A stretch of DNA of 64,000 bases from Oxalobacteraceae sp. CFBP 8761 (GCA_014841595.1 JACYUE010000001.1:535653-599652), one strand, 5' to 3'. Counted from the stretch's first letter, positions 30,338 through 40,128 are shown. The notes: a model not told the origin generated them from the letters alone. Made by a program: numbers and translations.

Positions 30338-30385
30338 TCATTGGTTCGCACGGACGGGTTTCCCGTCCACGCGTTCAAACCGACT

Positions 30386-32089
30386 TCAGGGCGCGCGCTT
30401 CAACGCCGCCTTGATCCGGTCCAGCAAGTCCTGATGCTGGTACGGCTTGGCCAGCACGTTCAGGCCGTCGCTGCGCAGGTCGGCGCCCGGCAACTGTTCC
30501 ATATAGCCGGTCGTGACCAGCACCGGCATCTCGGGCAGCCGGGCGTGTACGCGCTCGATCAGCTCCAGTCCGTTCATTCCCCCAGGCATGATCACATCGG
30601 TAAACAGCAGGTCGAACCCCTGGTCGGCATCGAGGATCTCCAGCGCGCGCTCGCCGCTGGGCGCGGCCACCACGTCGTACTCCGCCATCTGCAGCATCGC
30701 CTCGGCCAGTTCGCGCACGTCGATATTGTCTTCGACCACCAGGATGCGGCAGCGCCGCTTGCCATCGGCGTTCGGACCCTGCGCCGTGGCGCCAGAGTCC
30801 GCATCAGCGTCAGCCTGATCGGCCACCCGGAAAATCATGCGCACCTGCGTGCCGCGCCCCGGTTCGCTGTCGATGTCCAGCCGGCCATGCGACTGCTGCA
30901 CGAAACCGTGCACCATCGCCAGGCCCAGGCCCGTACCCGGCCCCTTGGTGGTGAAGAACGGCTCGGTCGCGCGGCGCCGTACGTCGGGCGTCATGCCCTG
31001 GCCTTCGTCGACCACGCAGATGCAGACATAGTCGCCGGCGCGCAGGCCCAGCTGGCGGCGCCGCTCTTCGGACAGCACCGTCGTGCCAACCTTCACGCCG
31101 CCACCGCCAGGCATCGCATCGCGCGCATTGAGCACCACGTTGAGCAGCGCCATTTCGAGATAGGTCGGGTCGATCGTGCAGGCCGGCAAGCCTGGCTTGA
31201 GGTCGAGCTGCAAGTTGATCTTGTCGCCCAGCGTGCGCACCAGCATGTCGGAAAATTCGACAACGAGGCTGTTCAGGCTCAGGCGCTTCGGCTCGAGCCG
31301 CTGCTTGCGTGCAAAGGTCAGCAGTTGCTGGGTGAGCTTGGCCGCCTGCATGGTCGCGCGCTGGGCGCGGCGGATCGGCTCGAGCGCCTTGTGCTGGCGT
31401 TCGGTGCCCAGCAGCGCCACGTCCAGGTTGCCGTTGATGACTTGCAGCAGGTTGTTGAAATCGTGCGCCATGCCGGCCGACAATTGGCCGATCGCTTCCA
31501 TCTTTTGCGCCTGCAGGAACGATTCCTGCGTCGTGCGGCGCTCGGTGATGTCCATCTGCGAGGCGAAGAAAAACAGCAGCTGCCCTTCCTTGTCGAAGAT
31601 CGGACCGAAGAACAGCGCATTCCAGAACGGCGTGCCGTCGGCTTTGTAGTTCAGCAGGTCGACCGCCACGGCGCGCGCTTCAGCGACAGCCTGGCGCAGC
31701 TCGGCCACGGTGTTGCGGTCAGTGTCCGGGCCCTGCAGGAAGCGGCAGTTGCGCCCGAGGATATCTTCCTGCTTGTAGCCGGTCAGGTCTTCGAACGCGC
31801 CGTTGGCGAACACGATCGGGTTGTCGGGCTGGCGCGGGTCGGTGATCAGCATCGGCATGCGCGTCATTTCCACGGCGGCAAAGAAGATGTTGCCGCGCTC
31901 GTCCAGGCCGCCGTGCTCGATATAGCTGGCTTGCCAGTGATTCACACCGGGATTGTCCTCGGTAGGGCCCATCGGGTTGACGGCATTGCCCTCGACCTGG
32001 CCGGCGGCCGGTACGCCGCGGCTCTGGCCGCCTCCTTGCACATCGAGGTCTTTCTTGAGCGTGTCGTCCTTCGGTGGTCCGAGTACCAT
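30386..32089 (-). CDS. LOV-domain hybrid histidine kinase (putative blue-light sensor)
   Basis: A 567-residue soluble hybrid kinase. Residues about 75-185 form a LOV-type PAS domain with the photoactive-cysteine signature GRNCRFLQG (Cys115), where blue light would form a flavin adduct. The HisKA phosphoacceptor is His209 (MAHDFNN). The HATPase has NVVLNARDAMPGGGG and GTGLGLAMVHGF, and a C-terminal receiver has phosphoacceptor Asp498 (FTDVIMPGG). There is no DNA-binding output, so signal leaves by phosphotransfer or protein contact. The start at 32089 has AAGGA five bases upstream; the frame extends to 32314 without support. Confidence 0.92.
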   Translation of the reverse strand: MVLGPPKDDTLKKDLDVQGGGQSRGVPAAGQVEGNAVNPMGPTEDNPGVNHWQASYIEHGGLDERGNIFFAAVEMTRMPMLITDPRQPDNPIVFANGAFEDLTGYKQEDILGRNCRFLQGPDTDRNTVAELRQAVAEARAVAVDLLNYKADGTPFWNALFFGPIFDKEGQLLFFFASQMDITERRTTQESFLQAQKMEAIGQLSAGMAHDFNNLLQVINGNLDVALLGTERQHKALEPIRRAQRATMQAAKLTQQLLTFARKQRLEPKRLSLNSLVVEFSDMLVRTLGDKINLQLDLKPGLPACTIDPTYLEMALLNVVLNARDAMPGGGGVKVGTTVLSEERRRQLGLRAGDYVCICVVDEGQGMTPDVRRRATEPFFTTKGPGTGLGLAMVHGFVQQSHGRLDIDSEPGRGTQVRMIFRVADQADADADSGATAQGPNADGKRRCRILVVEDNIDVRELAEAMLQMAEYDVVAAPSGERALEILDADQGFDLLFTDVIMPGGMNGLELIERVHARLPEMPVLVTTGYMEQLPGADLRSDGLNVLAKPYQHQDLLDRIKAALKRAP

Positions 32090-32388
32090 GCGTTTCCTTG
32101 AGCGTGGGAGGCCGGGATGCGCTGAAGACGCATCTCGGGGTATGGCAATGAATATAACTGTCCGAGCGTGGTGGATTCCGTTCGTGAGCGCACAAAAAGG
32201 CGCAGTCAGTGCAGGAAGCGGTGACGCTGCGGTGTACGCCGTTCCGATCTGCCGCCCTGCGCACGGGAAGGCAATCGAGCAGCCCCACAAAAAAGACACA
32301 GCTTGCGGTCCCATGCTGGCAAATACCTTTCGGTAACAATCACCCCATGCGATAATCTTGCCTTAAAGCTATTTTCTTCGGAGTTCTC

Positions 32389-34434
32389 GTGCATACTGAT
32401 CGTCAGGCAATCGTCGCTGCTCAACATTTGCCATATCGCGCAGACATTGATGGCATACGCGGCATTGCAGTGGCCATCGTCGTCCTGTTTCATGCCTTCC
32501 CCACGCTGATTCCTGGGGGCTTCATTGGCGTCGATATCTTTTTCGTGATTTCCGGTTATCTGATCTCGAAGATCCTGATTGCCGAGTTTGAAACAAAAAC
32601 GTTCAGCTACGGCCATTTCTATGCCCGCCGCGCCAGGCGCATCTTCCCGGCCCTGATCCTGGTGATGGCCGCAACGCTGGCCTTTGGTTGGATCGCGCTG
32701 TTCCCCGATGAATTCAGGATGCTCGGCAAGCATATCGTCGGTGGCTCGACCTTCCTGTCGAATGTGTTCCTGTGGTTTGAGGTCGGCTACTTCGACACCG
32801 CTGCCGAAACCAAGCCGCTGCTGCATCTCTGGTCACTGGGCATCGAAGAGCAGTTCTACATTGCCTGGCCGATCCTGCTGGCCCTGGCATTCCGGTTCCG
32901 GTTCAACCTGTTCTGGGTGACCGTCACGCTGCTGGCGACCTCGATGCTGGTCAACGTTGCCTTCATTGAAAATTATCCGAGCGCGACGTTCTATTCGATC
33001 GCCAGCCGTGCGTGGGAATTGCTGATCGGCGCCTTGCTCGCCCATCTGTCCCTGCAAAAGGTGTCGGTGTCGTTCGGCAGCGTGCGCCGGCCCGCCGCGA
33101 GCGGAACGGGTGTGGACAGCCGGCCCCTGTTCGATTCGGACAGTGCGATCGGCCGCAATCTGCTGTCGCTTGCCGGTCTGGCCCTGATCGTCCTGGCATG
33201 CGCGCTGGTGCGGGGGGGCAAGGGCTTTCCTGGCTGGTGGGCGCTGCTGCCGACCCTCGGCGCGGCATGCCTGATCGCTGCCGGCCCGCGGGCCTGGTTC
33301 AACCGCGTCATCCTGTCGAACCGGGCCATCGTGTGGATCGGTCTGATCAGTTATCCGCTGTATCTGTGGCACTGGCCACTGCTGTCATTCGCGCAGATCG
33401 TCGAGTCGGGCGTACCGGCACTGAAGATTCGCATTGGGGCAGTGCTGGTGGCCTTGCTGCTGGCGTGGCTGACCTTCAAGCTGGTCGAGCAACCGATCCG
33501 CCGTCGCGGCCAGCGCAGCAACACGGTTGCGATCGTGCTGGCGCTGCTGATCGTCCTGCTGGGTGCTTTCGGCAACTGGGTATACAACAAGAAAGGCATG
33601 CCGGCGCGACCGCACATCGTCGAGAATGCGAATCTGCAGGGTGCGCTGGTTCTGGTCGAAGACACCGCGAACGTTGCCGCCTGCAAGAAGCGGTTTGGAT
33701 TCGATACGGTCTACAAATACTGCCTGCTGGCGCAGGTCGATCGCCCGCCGACAGTGGCGCTGATCGGCGACAGTCATGCCTATCACGTCGTGGCCGGCCT
33801 GACGAAATACTATGCCGGGCAAGGCGAAAATCTGCTGTTTTTGGGCACACGGATTCCGTACTTTGGCGTCAAGCCCGAACCCAACGACCACTACCAGGAA
33901 GCCACGCCGCAGATGCTCGACCTTGCGCTGTCAACGCCGAGCATCAAGACCGTCGTCATTTCCACGGCTCTGAAGCACCATATCGAATGGGAAGACGGCA
34001 AGCAGTACGTCGATAAATTGCGCAACACATTGAAGACCTTCCTGGATGCCGGCAAGCACGTCGTCTATTTCTACGACGTGCCGCTGCTGAACTTTGAGCC
34101 GCGCGCGTGCATCAAACGCGCCGGCGTCGCCAGCTCGACCACGAACCGCGAGTGCGCGATGGATGCCAGCGATTTCCAGAAAGCCTATGGCGCGCACCGG
34201 GACATCGTGGCCTCCGTTCTGAAGGAGTTCCCGTCGATCACCGTGTTCGACCCGGTCAAGTACCTGTGCGATGCGACGCGCTGCAAGGCGATGATCGATG
34301 ACAAGCTGATGTATCGCGACATCAGCCATCTGACCTATGAAGGCGACCTGTACATCGGTGCCAAGTTCGCCGAAGAGCAACGGCTCAAGGCAGCGGCGCC
34401 GGCACGCGAGACTCACGCAGGCTCAGCTCGCTGA
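32389..34434 (+). CDS. OafA/YrhL-type membrane acyltransferase with SGNH domain
   Basis: A 681-residue protein: residues about 1-400 are an acyltransferase-3 membrane domain (IDGIRGIAVAIVVLFHAFP with the active-site His; FIGVDIFFVISGYLIS), with about ten or eleven helices. Residues about 440-670 are an SGNH hydrolase-like domain with ALIGDSHAYH (nucleophile Ser near 460) and C-terminal YRDISHLT (Asp/His). Such proteins move acetyl or other acyl groups across the membrane onto O-antigen or exopolysaccharide. Start is GTG 32389 with CGGAG seven bases upstream. Its last 50 bases overlap the 3' end of the convergent polysaccharide operon, which suggests it decorates that polymer. Confidence 0.92.
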   Translation: MHTDRQAIVAAQHLPYRADIDGIRGIAVAIVVLFHAFPTLIPGGFIGVDIFFVISGYLISKILIAEFETKTFSYGHFYARRARRIFPALILVMAATLAFGWIALFPDEFRMLGKHIVGGSTFLSNVFLWFEVGYFDTAAETKPLLHLWSLGIEEQFYIAWPILLALAFRFRFNLFWVTVTLLATSMLVNVAFIENYPSATFYSIASRAWELLIGALLAHLSLQKVSVSFGSVRRPAASGTGVDSRPLFDSDSAIGRNLLSLAGLALIVLACALVRGGKGFPGWWALLPTLGAACLIAAGPRAWFNRVILSNRAIVWIGLISYPLYLWHWPLLSFAQIVESGVPALKIRIGAVLVALLLAWLTFKLVEQPIRRRGQRSNTVAIVLALLIVLLGAFGNWVYNKKGMPARPHIVENANLQGALVLVEDTANVAACKKRFGFDTVYKYCLLAQVDRPPTVALIGDSHAYHVVAGLTKYYAGQGENLLFLGTRIPYFGVKPEPNDHYQEATPQMLDLALSTPSIKTVVISTALKHHIEWEDGKQYVDKLRNTLKTFLDAGKHVVYFYDVPLLNFEPRACIKRAGVASSTTNRECAMDASDFQKAYGAHRDIVASVLKEFPSITVFDPVKYLCDATRCKAMIDDKLMYRDISHLTYEGDLYIGAKFAEEQRLKAAAPARETHAGSAR

Positions 34435-36469
34435 TACCGATGCCGAGCTTGCGCGGATCGCCGGGCGTCCCGATGTCTTCCGGCGATGTCGGCTGTGGTA
34501 CCTCGATGCTCAGGCTGCGCTGGGCGCCATCGGTCGTCAGGTACAGATTGATCTGCTCGAAGCCCGGCCCGGCGCTGAACTGCGTGGCTTGATCGCCGAC
34601 CCGCAACGTGAACGGCAGCGTGGCATTGATGCCGAAGGCACGCGCCTTGAGCACCACGACCAGCCCGCGCGGCAGCGGCTGCTCGAAATGGAACACCACC
34701 TGTTTCGCATCCGACCAGCGGCCCCACGGCTCGCTCACCGATAATCCCTCGACCTTTGTGAATGGCCCGCCGTCGAGCGGTGCGGCCAGGCTGGCGTGCA
34801 CGAACGGCGCCTGCTGTTGCGGCAGGCGCAGCAGTGTCATTTCATCGGTCTGCCCCATCACGATGCCCAGCGGCGCCGCGTGTTGCCCCAGCACCAGCAG
34901 CCATTGCTGCCCGGCGGTGATCTGCTGCATCGGCACCGGCGCACCTTCGGGGAGCACGAGCATCGTGGTGTCGGCGCGGTCGATGGTAAATTGCGCACGC
35001 ATGATATGCGGCACGATCGCATCGGCGCCGGCGAGAATGATGCGGCCGCGTTCGGCCGCCGGCACGGTTGCGAGCACCAGCGCGCCGGCGCGGTCGCCCA
35101 GGCTGCTGGCGCGGTGCGCCGACGCCGACTTGGCGATGCGGTCCTGGCCAATCAGGACCGTGATCGGCAGCAGCACCAGCAAGAACAGCCGCGCCGCATT
35201 GAAGCGCCCGCTGGCCCAGGCTGCCAGCAGCGCCAGTTGCAGTACCACCGTGACGTGGCCCGATGTCGAGCGCATGTTGATCGAGGCGATATCGGGACCG
35301 TCGACAATCGAGGGCGCGTAGGCCGGCAGGCTGTTGAAGGCCAGCAGCACCAGCAGGCCAAGGACCAGCGCCAGCGCCCAGCGCAACCACCGTGCCCGCG
35401 GGCCGGCGCCGGGATCCGTGCGCAGGCTGGCGGCGACCACCAGCCACAGCAGTGGGAACACGAAGTTGTAGTAGCGCAGGTGCAGGCGCATGCCTTCGAC
35501 CGCATCGCGATCGGCCAGCGTGGCCGTGTAGACGACCGTCATGCCGAGCGCGGCGCCCAGCATCAGCAAGACGTAGGCGTGCAGGCGGTTGGCGCCAGGC
35601 GCGCTGCGGCCGAGCGAACCGGTGGCCACGCCATGGACCAGGATTCCCAGCGGCACGGCCAGCAGCACCGCCAGCGCCATCAGGTGACCAAGGGCGCTGG
35701 TCAGGACCGGCGCAAGCAGTGATGCGCGTACCGTCGTGCTGCCCGAGCTGACATTGCCCTGATAGAACGGCCCAAGCAGGCTGAGCCCGGCGTCACCGGC
35801 CAGCAGCCAGCCAAGGCCGAATTTCAGTGCCACCGTCATGACAGTTGCCGTGAGCGCCGCACCCAGGCCACGTGCCAGCCACTGCAGCGTGGCGCCGCCC
35901 TGCAACCAGCTCGCATACAGCAGGTACAGGCCCAGCGCCGGGATCAAAAATAGCGCATGCACTTTCACCAGGCTCATCGCGCCGAGCACGATGCCGGCAG
36001 CCAGTCCCAGCGGAACGAGGTGCCATGCGGTGCGGGTCAGCACAATCCAGCCGAGCAGGCAGAAACCGAACCAGTAGGTGGTTTCCGGCATGAAGTACAT
36101 CGTGTAGACATTGAGCGGTGCGGCCGCCGCCAGCAGCGTGATCAGGCCGGCCCAGGGCGGCGTCGTGAAGCGGCGCGCGACCAGATAGACGAAGGGAAGG
36201 CCGGCCGCAAACAGGAGCAGGTTGCCGGCCCGGGCGCACTCGAGGAAGCCGGCGCCGCAGGCATTGGTGGCGCTGAACAGCCACAGGTACAGATAGGACG
36301 GCAGCAGCGAATCGGCCAGCGGCATCAGGCGCGACATCTTGCTGTAGTACCACTCGTCAGCGAAGACGGCCGGATACAGGCCGTGGTTGCGCAGGTAGAC
36401 GAGGATGAGGGTGGCGGCGAGCGCCAGGAACAGTGCGCCGCGCGCACGCGCAAAGGTGGACGAGATCAT
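34385..36469 (-). CDS. Large polytopic membrane protein, GT-C glycosyltransferase-like (paralogue 1)
   Basis: A 694-residue protein with about a dozen transmembrane helices and a C-terminal soluble beta domain of about 150 residues. The first periplasmic loop has FADEWYYSKMSRLMPL, an acidic motif in the place expected for GT-C enzymes that use polyprenyl-phosphate sugars. The C-terminal domain includes LSVSEPWGRWSDAKQVVF. It is a close paralogue of the next gene upstream. By context (GtrA and GtrB types in the same operon) I infer a GtrC-like role, adding or modifying a sugar on the exported polymer. ATG 36469 has GGGAG upstream; the frame runs on to 36895 without support. Confidence 0.78.
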   Translation of the reverse strand: MISSTFARARGALFLALAATLILVYLRNHGLYPAVFADEWYYSKMSRLMPLADSLLPSYLYLWLFSATNACGAGFLECARAGNLLLFAAGLPFVYLVARRFTTPPWAGLITLLAAAAPLNVYTMYFMPETTYWFGFCLLGWIVLTRTAWHLVPLGLAAGIVLGAMSLVKVHALFLIPALGLYLLYASWLQGGATLQWLARGLGAALTATVMTVALKFGLGWLLAGDAGLSLLGPFYQGNVSSGSTTVRASLLAPVLTSALGHLMALAVLLAVPLGILVHGVATGSLGRSAPGANRLHAYVLLMLGAALGMTVVYTATLADRDAVEGMRLHLRYYNFVFPLLWLVVAASLRTDPGAGPRARWLRWALALVLGLLVLLAFNSLPAYAPSIVDGPDIASINMRSTSGHVTVVLQLALLAAWASGRFNAARLFLLVLLPITVLIGQDRIAKSASAHRASSLGDRAGALVLATVPAAERGRIILAGADAIVPHIMRAQFTIDRADTTMLVLPEGAPVPMQQITAGQQWLLVLGQHAAPLGIVMGQTDEMTLLRLPQQQAPFVHASLAAPLDGGPFTKVEGLSVSEPWGRWSDAKQVVFHFEQPLPRGLVVVLKARAFGINATLPFTLRVGDQATQFSAGPGFEQINLYLTTDGAQRSLSIEVPQPTSPEDIGTPGDPRKLGIGISELSLRESRVPAPLP

Positions 36470-36552
36470 GGCACTCCCGGCAAGGGACAGTGGAACCACG
36501 GACGGCATCGGCGACGCTGCCGCCGATGCCGTGGCTTGTATCGCTGACGCGC

Positions 36553-38679
36553 CTACCTGGCGGCGCTGGACCCGATGCTGACTTCGGCGATACCGATGCC
36601 GAGTTCGCGGTTGTCCGGCCACTCGCCCAGCGAGCTCGGCGCAATCGGTCGCGGCACGTCGATCGTCAGCGTGCGCTGCGTTCCGTCGGTGACGAAGCGC
36701 AGACGCACTTCCTGGAAGCTGGCCGGCAGGCGGAAGGTGGCGCTCGGCGCAGCGTCGCCGCTGCCCACACGCATCGTGAACGGCAGATTGGTGTTGTCGG
36801 CATACGCGCGGCCTTTCAGGATGACGTCGAGTTGCGCCGGCAATGGGCGGTCGAAGTGCAGCACGACCTGCTTGGCGTCGGACCAGCGGCCCCACGGTTC
36901 GGAAACCGACAGGCCGTCGACCTGCGTCAGCATGCTGCCCGCGCCATACGCTTTGGACAGTTCGACGGAGCCGATCGGCTGGAAGTCCGACGCCAGTTTC
37001 ACCAGCGCATACTCGTTCGTTTTCGAGACGACCTCGACGCCATCGGGCAGCGCGTGGTCACCGACGACCAGCAGCCACTTGTGGCGCGCCGGCAGCTGGT
37101 AGTGTTCGATCGGCGCGCCTTTGACCAGCTCGAGCATGCCGGCGTCCTTGTCGTCGATGTGGAATTGCGCGCGCATGATGTCCATCACGCTGTCTGCAGC
37201 GATGGTGATCAGCTTGTGCTCGTTCTTCGGCACGGTGTCGCGCGCCATCTTGCCGGCGTTATCCGGTGGCCAGCCTGGCGGTGCGAGCTGGCGCAGGTAG
37301 TTCCCCGTCGCGTGCGTACCCAGCACGAGCATGGCGGGCAGCGCCACGAACAGGAAGGCCGAGCCGGCCCAGCGCGAACCGCGCGCCCACAATGCCAGCA
37401 CGATCAGGTCGAGGGCGACGATGACCCAGCCGGTCCAGCTGGCCAGATGGATGGCGGCGATTTCAGGGCCGTCGATATCGGTGGCGGCGTAGCGCGGAAT
37501 CATCACCAGGGCAGCCAGGACGGCGGCGCCCACCATCAGCGCCACGACGGTGCGGGCGCGCCCGGCCGTCATGCTTGCCGGGACACCGACGATGGCCGCG
37601 GCCAGCGCCAGCAGCAGCGGGAACGTGAAGCTGTAATAGCGCAGGTGCAGGCGGATGACTTCGAGCGGGCCGACGCCGGCGATCGAGGCGGTATAGGCCA
37701 CCGTCATGCCGACCGTCGATCCGAGCACCAGCAGCGTGTACAGCGCCAGACGGTTGAACGGCGCGCTGGCTTCGCGGCGCGTGCTGCGGCTGACGACCGA
37801 CAGCAGCAGCAAGGCCATCGGCAGCGGCATCAGCAAGGCCAGCACCATCACATGTCCGCGGCCGTTGATGAAGCCGGGCGCGACGAGGTGGAACACCGAG
37901 CGCGTGGTGCTCGAGCTGGCGGTGTTGTTATAAAAATCGCCGAACACGCTCAGCGCCGGTGCGCCGGCGAGCAGGAAGCCCAGGCCGAAGCGTACCGCCA
38001 GCGTGACCGCCACGCACAGCACGGCGCCGGCCAGGCCGGTGACGAGCCAATGGCGCGATCCCGGCTGGCGTGCCTGCAGCCAGCCGGCGCAAACCAGAAA
38101 CAGCGCAATAGCGGGCAGCAGGAACATCGCGTGCACTTTCACCAGGCTCATCATGCCAAGCACGAGGCCGGCGGCCACGCTCATCGGCGCCCAGCCCCAG
38201 CCTGACCGCGTGAGCAGCACCCAGCTCAGGACGATGAAGCCGGCGTAATAGGTCGCTTCCGGCATGAAGAACGCGGTGTACAGGTTGACCGGCCCCAGCA
38301 GTGAGAACACCGTCACGGCCACGGCCATCGTCGGCCGCGCCACCGTGCGCGTGATCAGGTAAATGAACGGTCCGGCGCCAACGAACAGGATCGCATTGCC
38401 GATGCGGACACAGTCAAGAAAGCCCGTGCCGCACGACGAACTGGCGCTGAAGACCCACAGGTACAGGTACGACGGCAGGATCGACTCGCTCAGCGGCACC
38501 AGTCGCGCCATCTTGCTGTAGTACCACTCGTCGGCAAAGATGGCCGGGTTCAGGCCGAGATTGCGGTACAGCAGCCAGGCGAACACCGCGCCCAGCACCG
38601 CGACCAGGATCAGCCAGTCGCGCCTGGTCGTTACAGGCGCGGCAAGGGGGGAGGACGCAGGCAGCATCGTGGTATCCAT
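36553..38679 (-). CDS. Large polytopic membrane protein, GT-C glycosyltransferase-like (paralogue 2)
   Basis: A 708-residue paralogue of the preceding-listed protein. It has the same topology, the same first-loop motif (FADEWYYSKMARLVPLSES), the same cysteine pair region (CGTGFLDCVRIGN) and the same C-terminal beta domain signature (LSVSEPWGRWSDAKQVVL). The two genes are tandem, 83 bases apart, and probably arose by duplication. A GT-C-like transfer of a lipid-linked sugar is inferred from topology and from its position directly after the GtrA-type flippase gene. No family-wide biochemical assignment is claimed. The start at 38679 (MDTTMLPASS) precedes the first helix; the frame extends to 38862. 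Confidence 0.78.
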   Translation of the reverse strand: MDTTMLPASSPLAAPVTTRRDWLILVAVLGAVFAWLLYRNLGLNPAIFADEWYYSKMARLVPLSESILPSYLYLWVFSASSSCGTGFLDCVRIGNAILFVGAGPFIYLITRTVARPTMAVAVTVFSLLGPVNLYTAFFMPEATYYAGFIVLSWVLLTRSGWGWAPMSVAAGLVLGMMSLVKVHAMFLLPAIALFLVCAGWLQARQPGSRHWLVTGLAGAVLCVAVTLAVRFGLGFLLAGAPALSVFGDFYNNTASSSTTRSVFHLVAPGFINGRGHVMVLALLMPLPMALLLLSVVSRSTRREASAPFNRLALYTLLVLGSTVGMTVAYTASIAGVGPLEVIRLHLRYYSFTFPLLLALAAAIVGVPASMTAGRARTVVALMVGAAVLAALVMIPRYAATDIDGPEIAAIHLASWTGWVIVALDLIVLALWARGSRWAGSAFLFVALPAMLVLGTHATGNYLRQLAPPGWPPDNAGKMARDTVPKNEHKLITIAADSVMDIMRAQFHIDDKDAGMLELVKGAPIEHYQLPARHKWLLVVGDHALPDGVEVVSKTNEYALVKLASDFQPIGSVELSKAYGAGSMLTQVDGLSVSEPWGRWSDAKQVVLHFDRPLPAQLDVILKGRAYADNTNLPFTMRVGSGDAAPSATFRLPASFQEVRLRFVTDGTQRTLTIDVPRPIAPSSLGEWPDNRELGIGIAEVSIGSSAAR

Positions 38680-38711
38680 CGTGGTGAGTGAAGCGGCGCC
38701 GCGCGCCGCGA

Positions 38712-39086
38712 TTAGCGAAAAATCCAGAACCGGCCAAGCAGATAGCCATTGACCGCCACCAGCGGCAGCGACACGATCTTGCCGGCCATCGGGCTGTCGA
38801 ACATGGCCACGGCCAGCGCAACGCAGCCGAGCGTCAGGCAGTAATTCAGGCCCACCACGCACATATAGCGCGCAAAGCTCGCCTTCGTGGCGGCCTGTGA
38901 GAACGTGACCTTGCTATGGAATGCGTAGTTCACCACCAGGCCCGCAACAAAACCGACGCTGGCCGCGCCTGCCGGGTGCACGCCGTTGGTGATCAACAGG
39001 TGCATCAGGCCGACGTCGATGGCCGCGCACAGCAGCCCCCCGGCGACGTAGATGAAGAACTGGCGCAGGCGCGCCGATTCAACCAT
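38712..39086 (-). CDS. GtrA-family membrane protein
   Basis: A 124-residue protein with four hydrophobic helices and the GtrA signatures FFIYVAGGLLCAAIDVGLMH near the N-terminus and FVAGLVVNYAFHSKVTF in the middle, ending VNGYLLGRFWIFR. GtrA proteins are thought to flip polyprenyl-phosphate-linked glucose (or a similar sugar) to the periplasmic face, or to assist glycosyltransferases. The gene overlaps the end of the GtrB-like gene by 8 bases, a standard gtrA/gtrB pairing, and precedes the two large GT-C-like genes. Confidence 0.92.
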   Translation of the reverse strand: MVESARLRQFFIYVAGGLLCAAIDVGLMHLLITNGVHPAGAASVGFVAGLVVNYAFHSKVTFSQAATKASFARYMCVVGLNYCLTLGCVALAVAMFDSPMAGKIVSLPLVAVNGYLLGRFWIFR

Positions 39087-40128
39087 TGCTGCGGCGCCGG
39101 AACAGCGTCTTCTTGTGCAGGGGGCGCGTCGGCACCGACGCGATGTCGTAGTTCAGGAAGCCCAGGATGAACTGCACGCCCATGATCACGGGCAGGGCAG
39201 CGAGCATCACGGTGCCGGCCGGCGTGGCGACGTCGCTCTGGGCCGAGGCGATCCAGTGGGTGATGCCGAAGACGGTGCCGAACATGCTCAGGGCCACGCC
39301 GATCGGCAGTTCGAGCGACGCCACCGACAGGTTGCGCAGGTAGTAGTTGTAGAACAGGCGCTTGAAGAAGTTGCGCACGTTCTTGGCCGCGAACTCGGTG
39401 ATCACTTGCGAGACCTTCAGGTTGCTCACCTCGTCGCCGTAGACCGCGTCCATCGGCACGTCGACCGCCACCGCGCCCAGCGTATTCAGGCGAAACAGCA
39501 TGTCGCTTTCGAAGAAGTAGCGCTTGCTGATTTTCTCGAACGGCAGGTAGCGCGCCGCATCGGCATGGATCGCGGTGTAGCCGTTGGTCGGGTCGAACAG
39601 ATGCCAGTAGCCCGACGAGAGCTTGGTCATGAACGAGAGCATCGCGTTGCCGAACAGGCGGATCGGCGGCATCGCGCCGATGCGCTCCAGGTCGAAGAAG
39701 CGGTTGCCCTTGGTGTAGTCGGCTTCGCCGGCCAGGATCGGTGCGACGAACATCGGGATCAGCGACGCGTCCATCTGGCCGTCGCCATCGAGCTTGACGA
39801 TGACGGTGGCGCCATCAAGAATCGCGGCGCGGTAGCCGGTCATGACGGCGCCGCCCACGCCCTGGTTCTCGGTGTGGGTCAGCACGGTCACGCGCGGGTC
39901 GTGGCAGTTTGCGGTGACGAACGCGCCGCTGCCGTCGGGGCAGCGGTCGTCGACGACGTAGACGCGCGACACTTCAGGGCCGATGCCGGCGATGACGCCG
40001 ATGATGTGACGCGTGACGCGGTAGCTCGGGATCACGACTGCGATCTGCGCCGCCGCGAGGGCGGGCAGTGGCGCTGCCGGGGCGGTAACGTTCATATCGT
40101 TCACGGGGGAATCGGTCAAGGAGTGCAT
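39079..40128 (-). CDS. Family-2 glycosyltransferase, GtrB/polyprenyl-phosphate type
   Basis: A 349-residue GT2 enzyme: nucleotide-sugar fold with VVIPSYRVTRHI, then VYVVDDRCPDGSG, and the metal-binding DGDGQMD. The protein has two C-terminal transmembrane helices (IGVALSMFGTVFGI; VMLAALPVIMGVQFILGF) as in GtrB/DPM1-type synthases that charge polyprenyl phosphate with a sugar. The start at 40128 shares one base with the upstream stop (TAATG), implying coupled translation; M at 40095 is an alternative. It would feed the GtrA flippase and the downstream GT-C-like proteins. Confidence 0.9.
   Translation of the reverse strand: MHSLTDSPVNDMNVTAPAAPLPALAAAQIAVVIPSYRVTRHIIGVIAGIGPEVSRVYVVDDRCPDGSGAFVTANCHDPRVTVLTHTENQGVGGAVMTGYRAAILDGATVIVKLDGDGQMDASLIPMFVAPILAGEADYTKGNRFFDLERIGAMPPIRLFGNAMLSFMTKLSSGYWHLFDPTNGYTAIHADAARYLPFEKISKRYFFESDMLFRLNTLGAVAVDVPMDAVYGDEVSNLKVSQVITEFAAKNVRNFFKRLFYNYYLRNLSVASLELPIGVALSMFGTVFGITHWIASAQSDVATPAGTVMLAALPVIMGVQFILGFLNYDIASVPTRPLHKKTLFRRRSNG

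Noticed and set aside
36470..36895. N-terminal extension of GT-C paralogue 1
   Set aside because: It overlaps the end of paralogue 2, is Arg/His-rich without domain character, and ATG 36469 has its own GGGAG.
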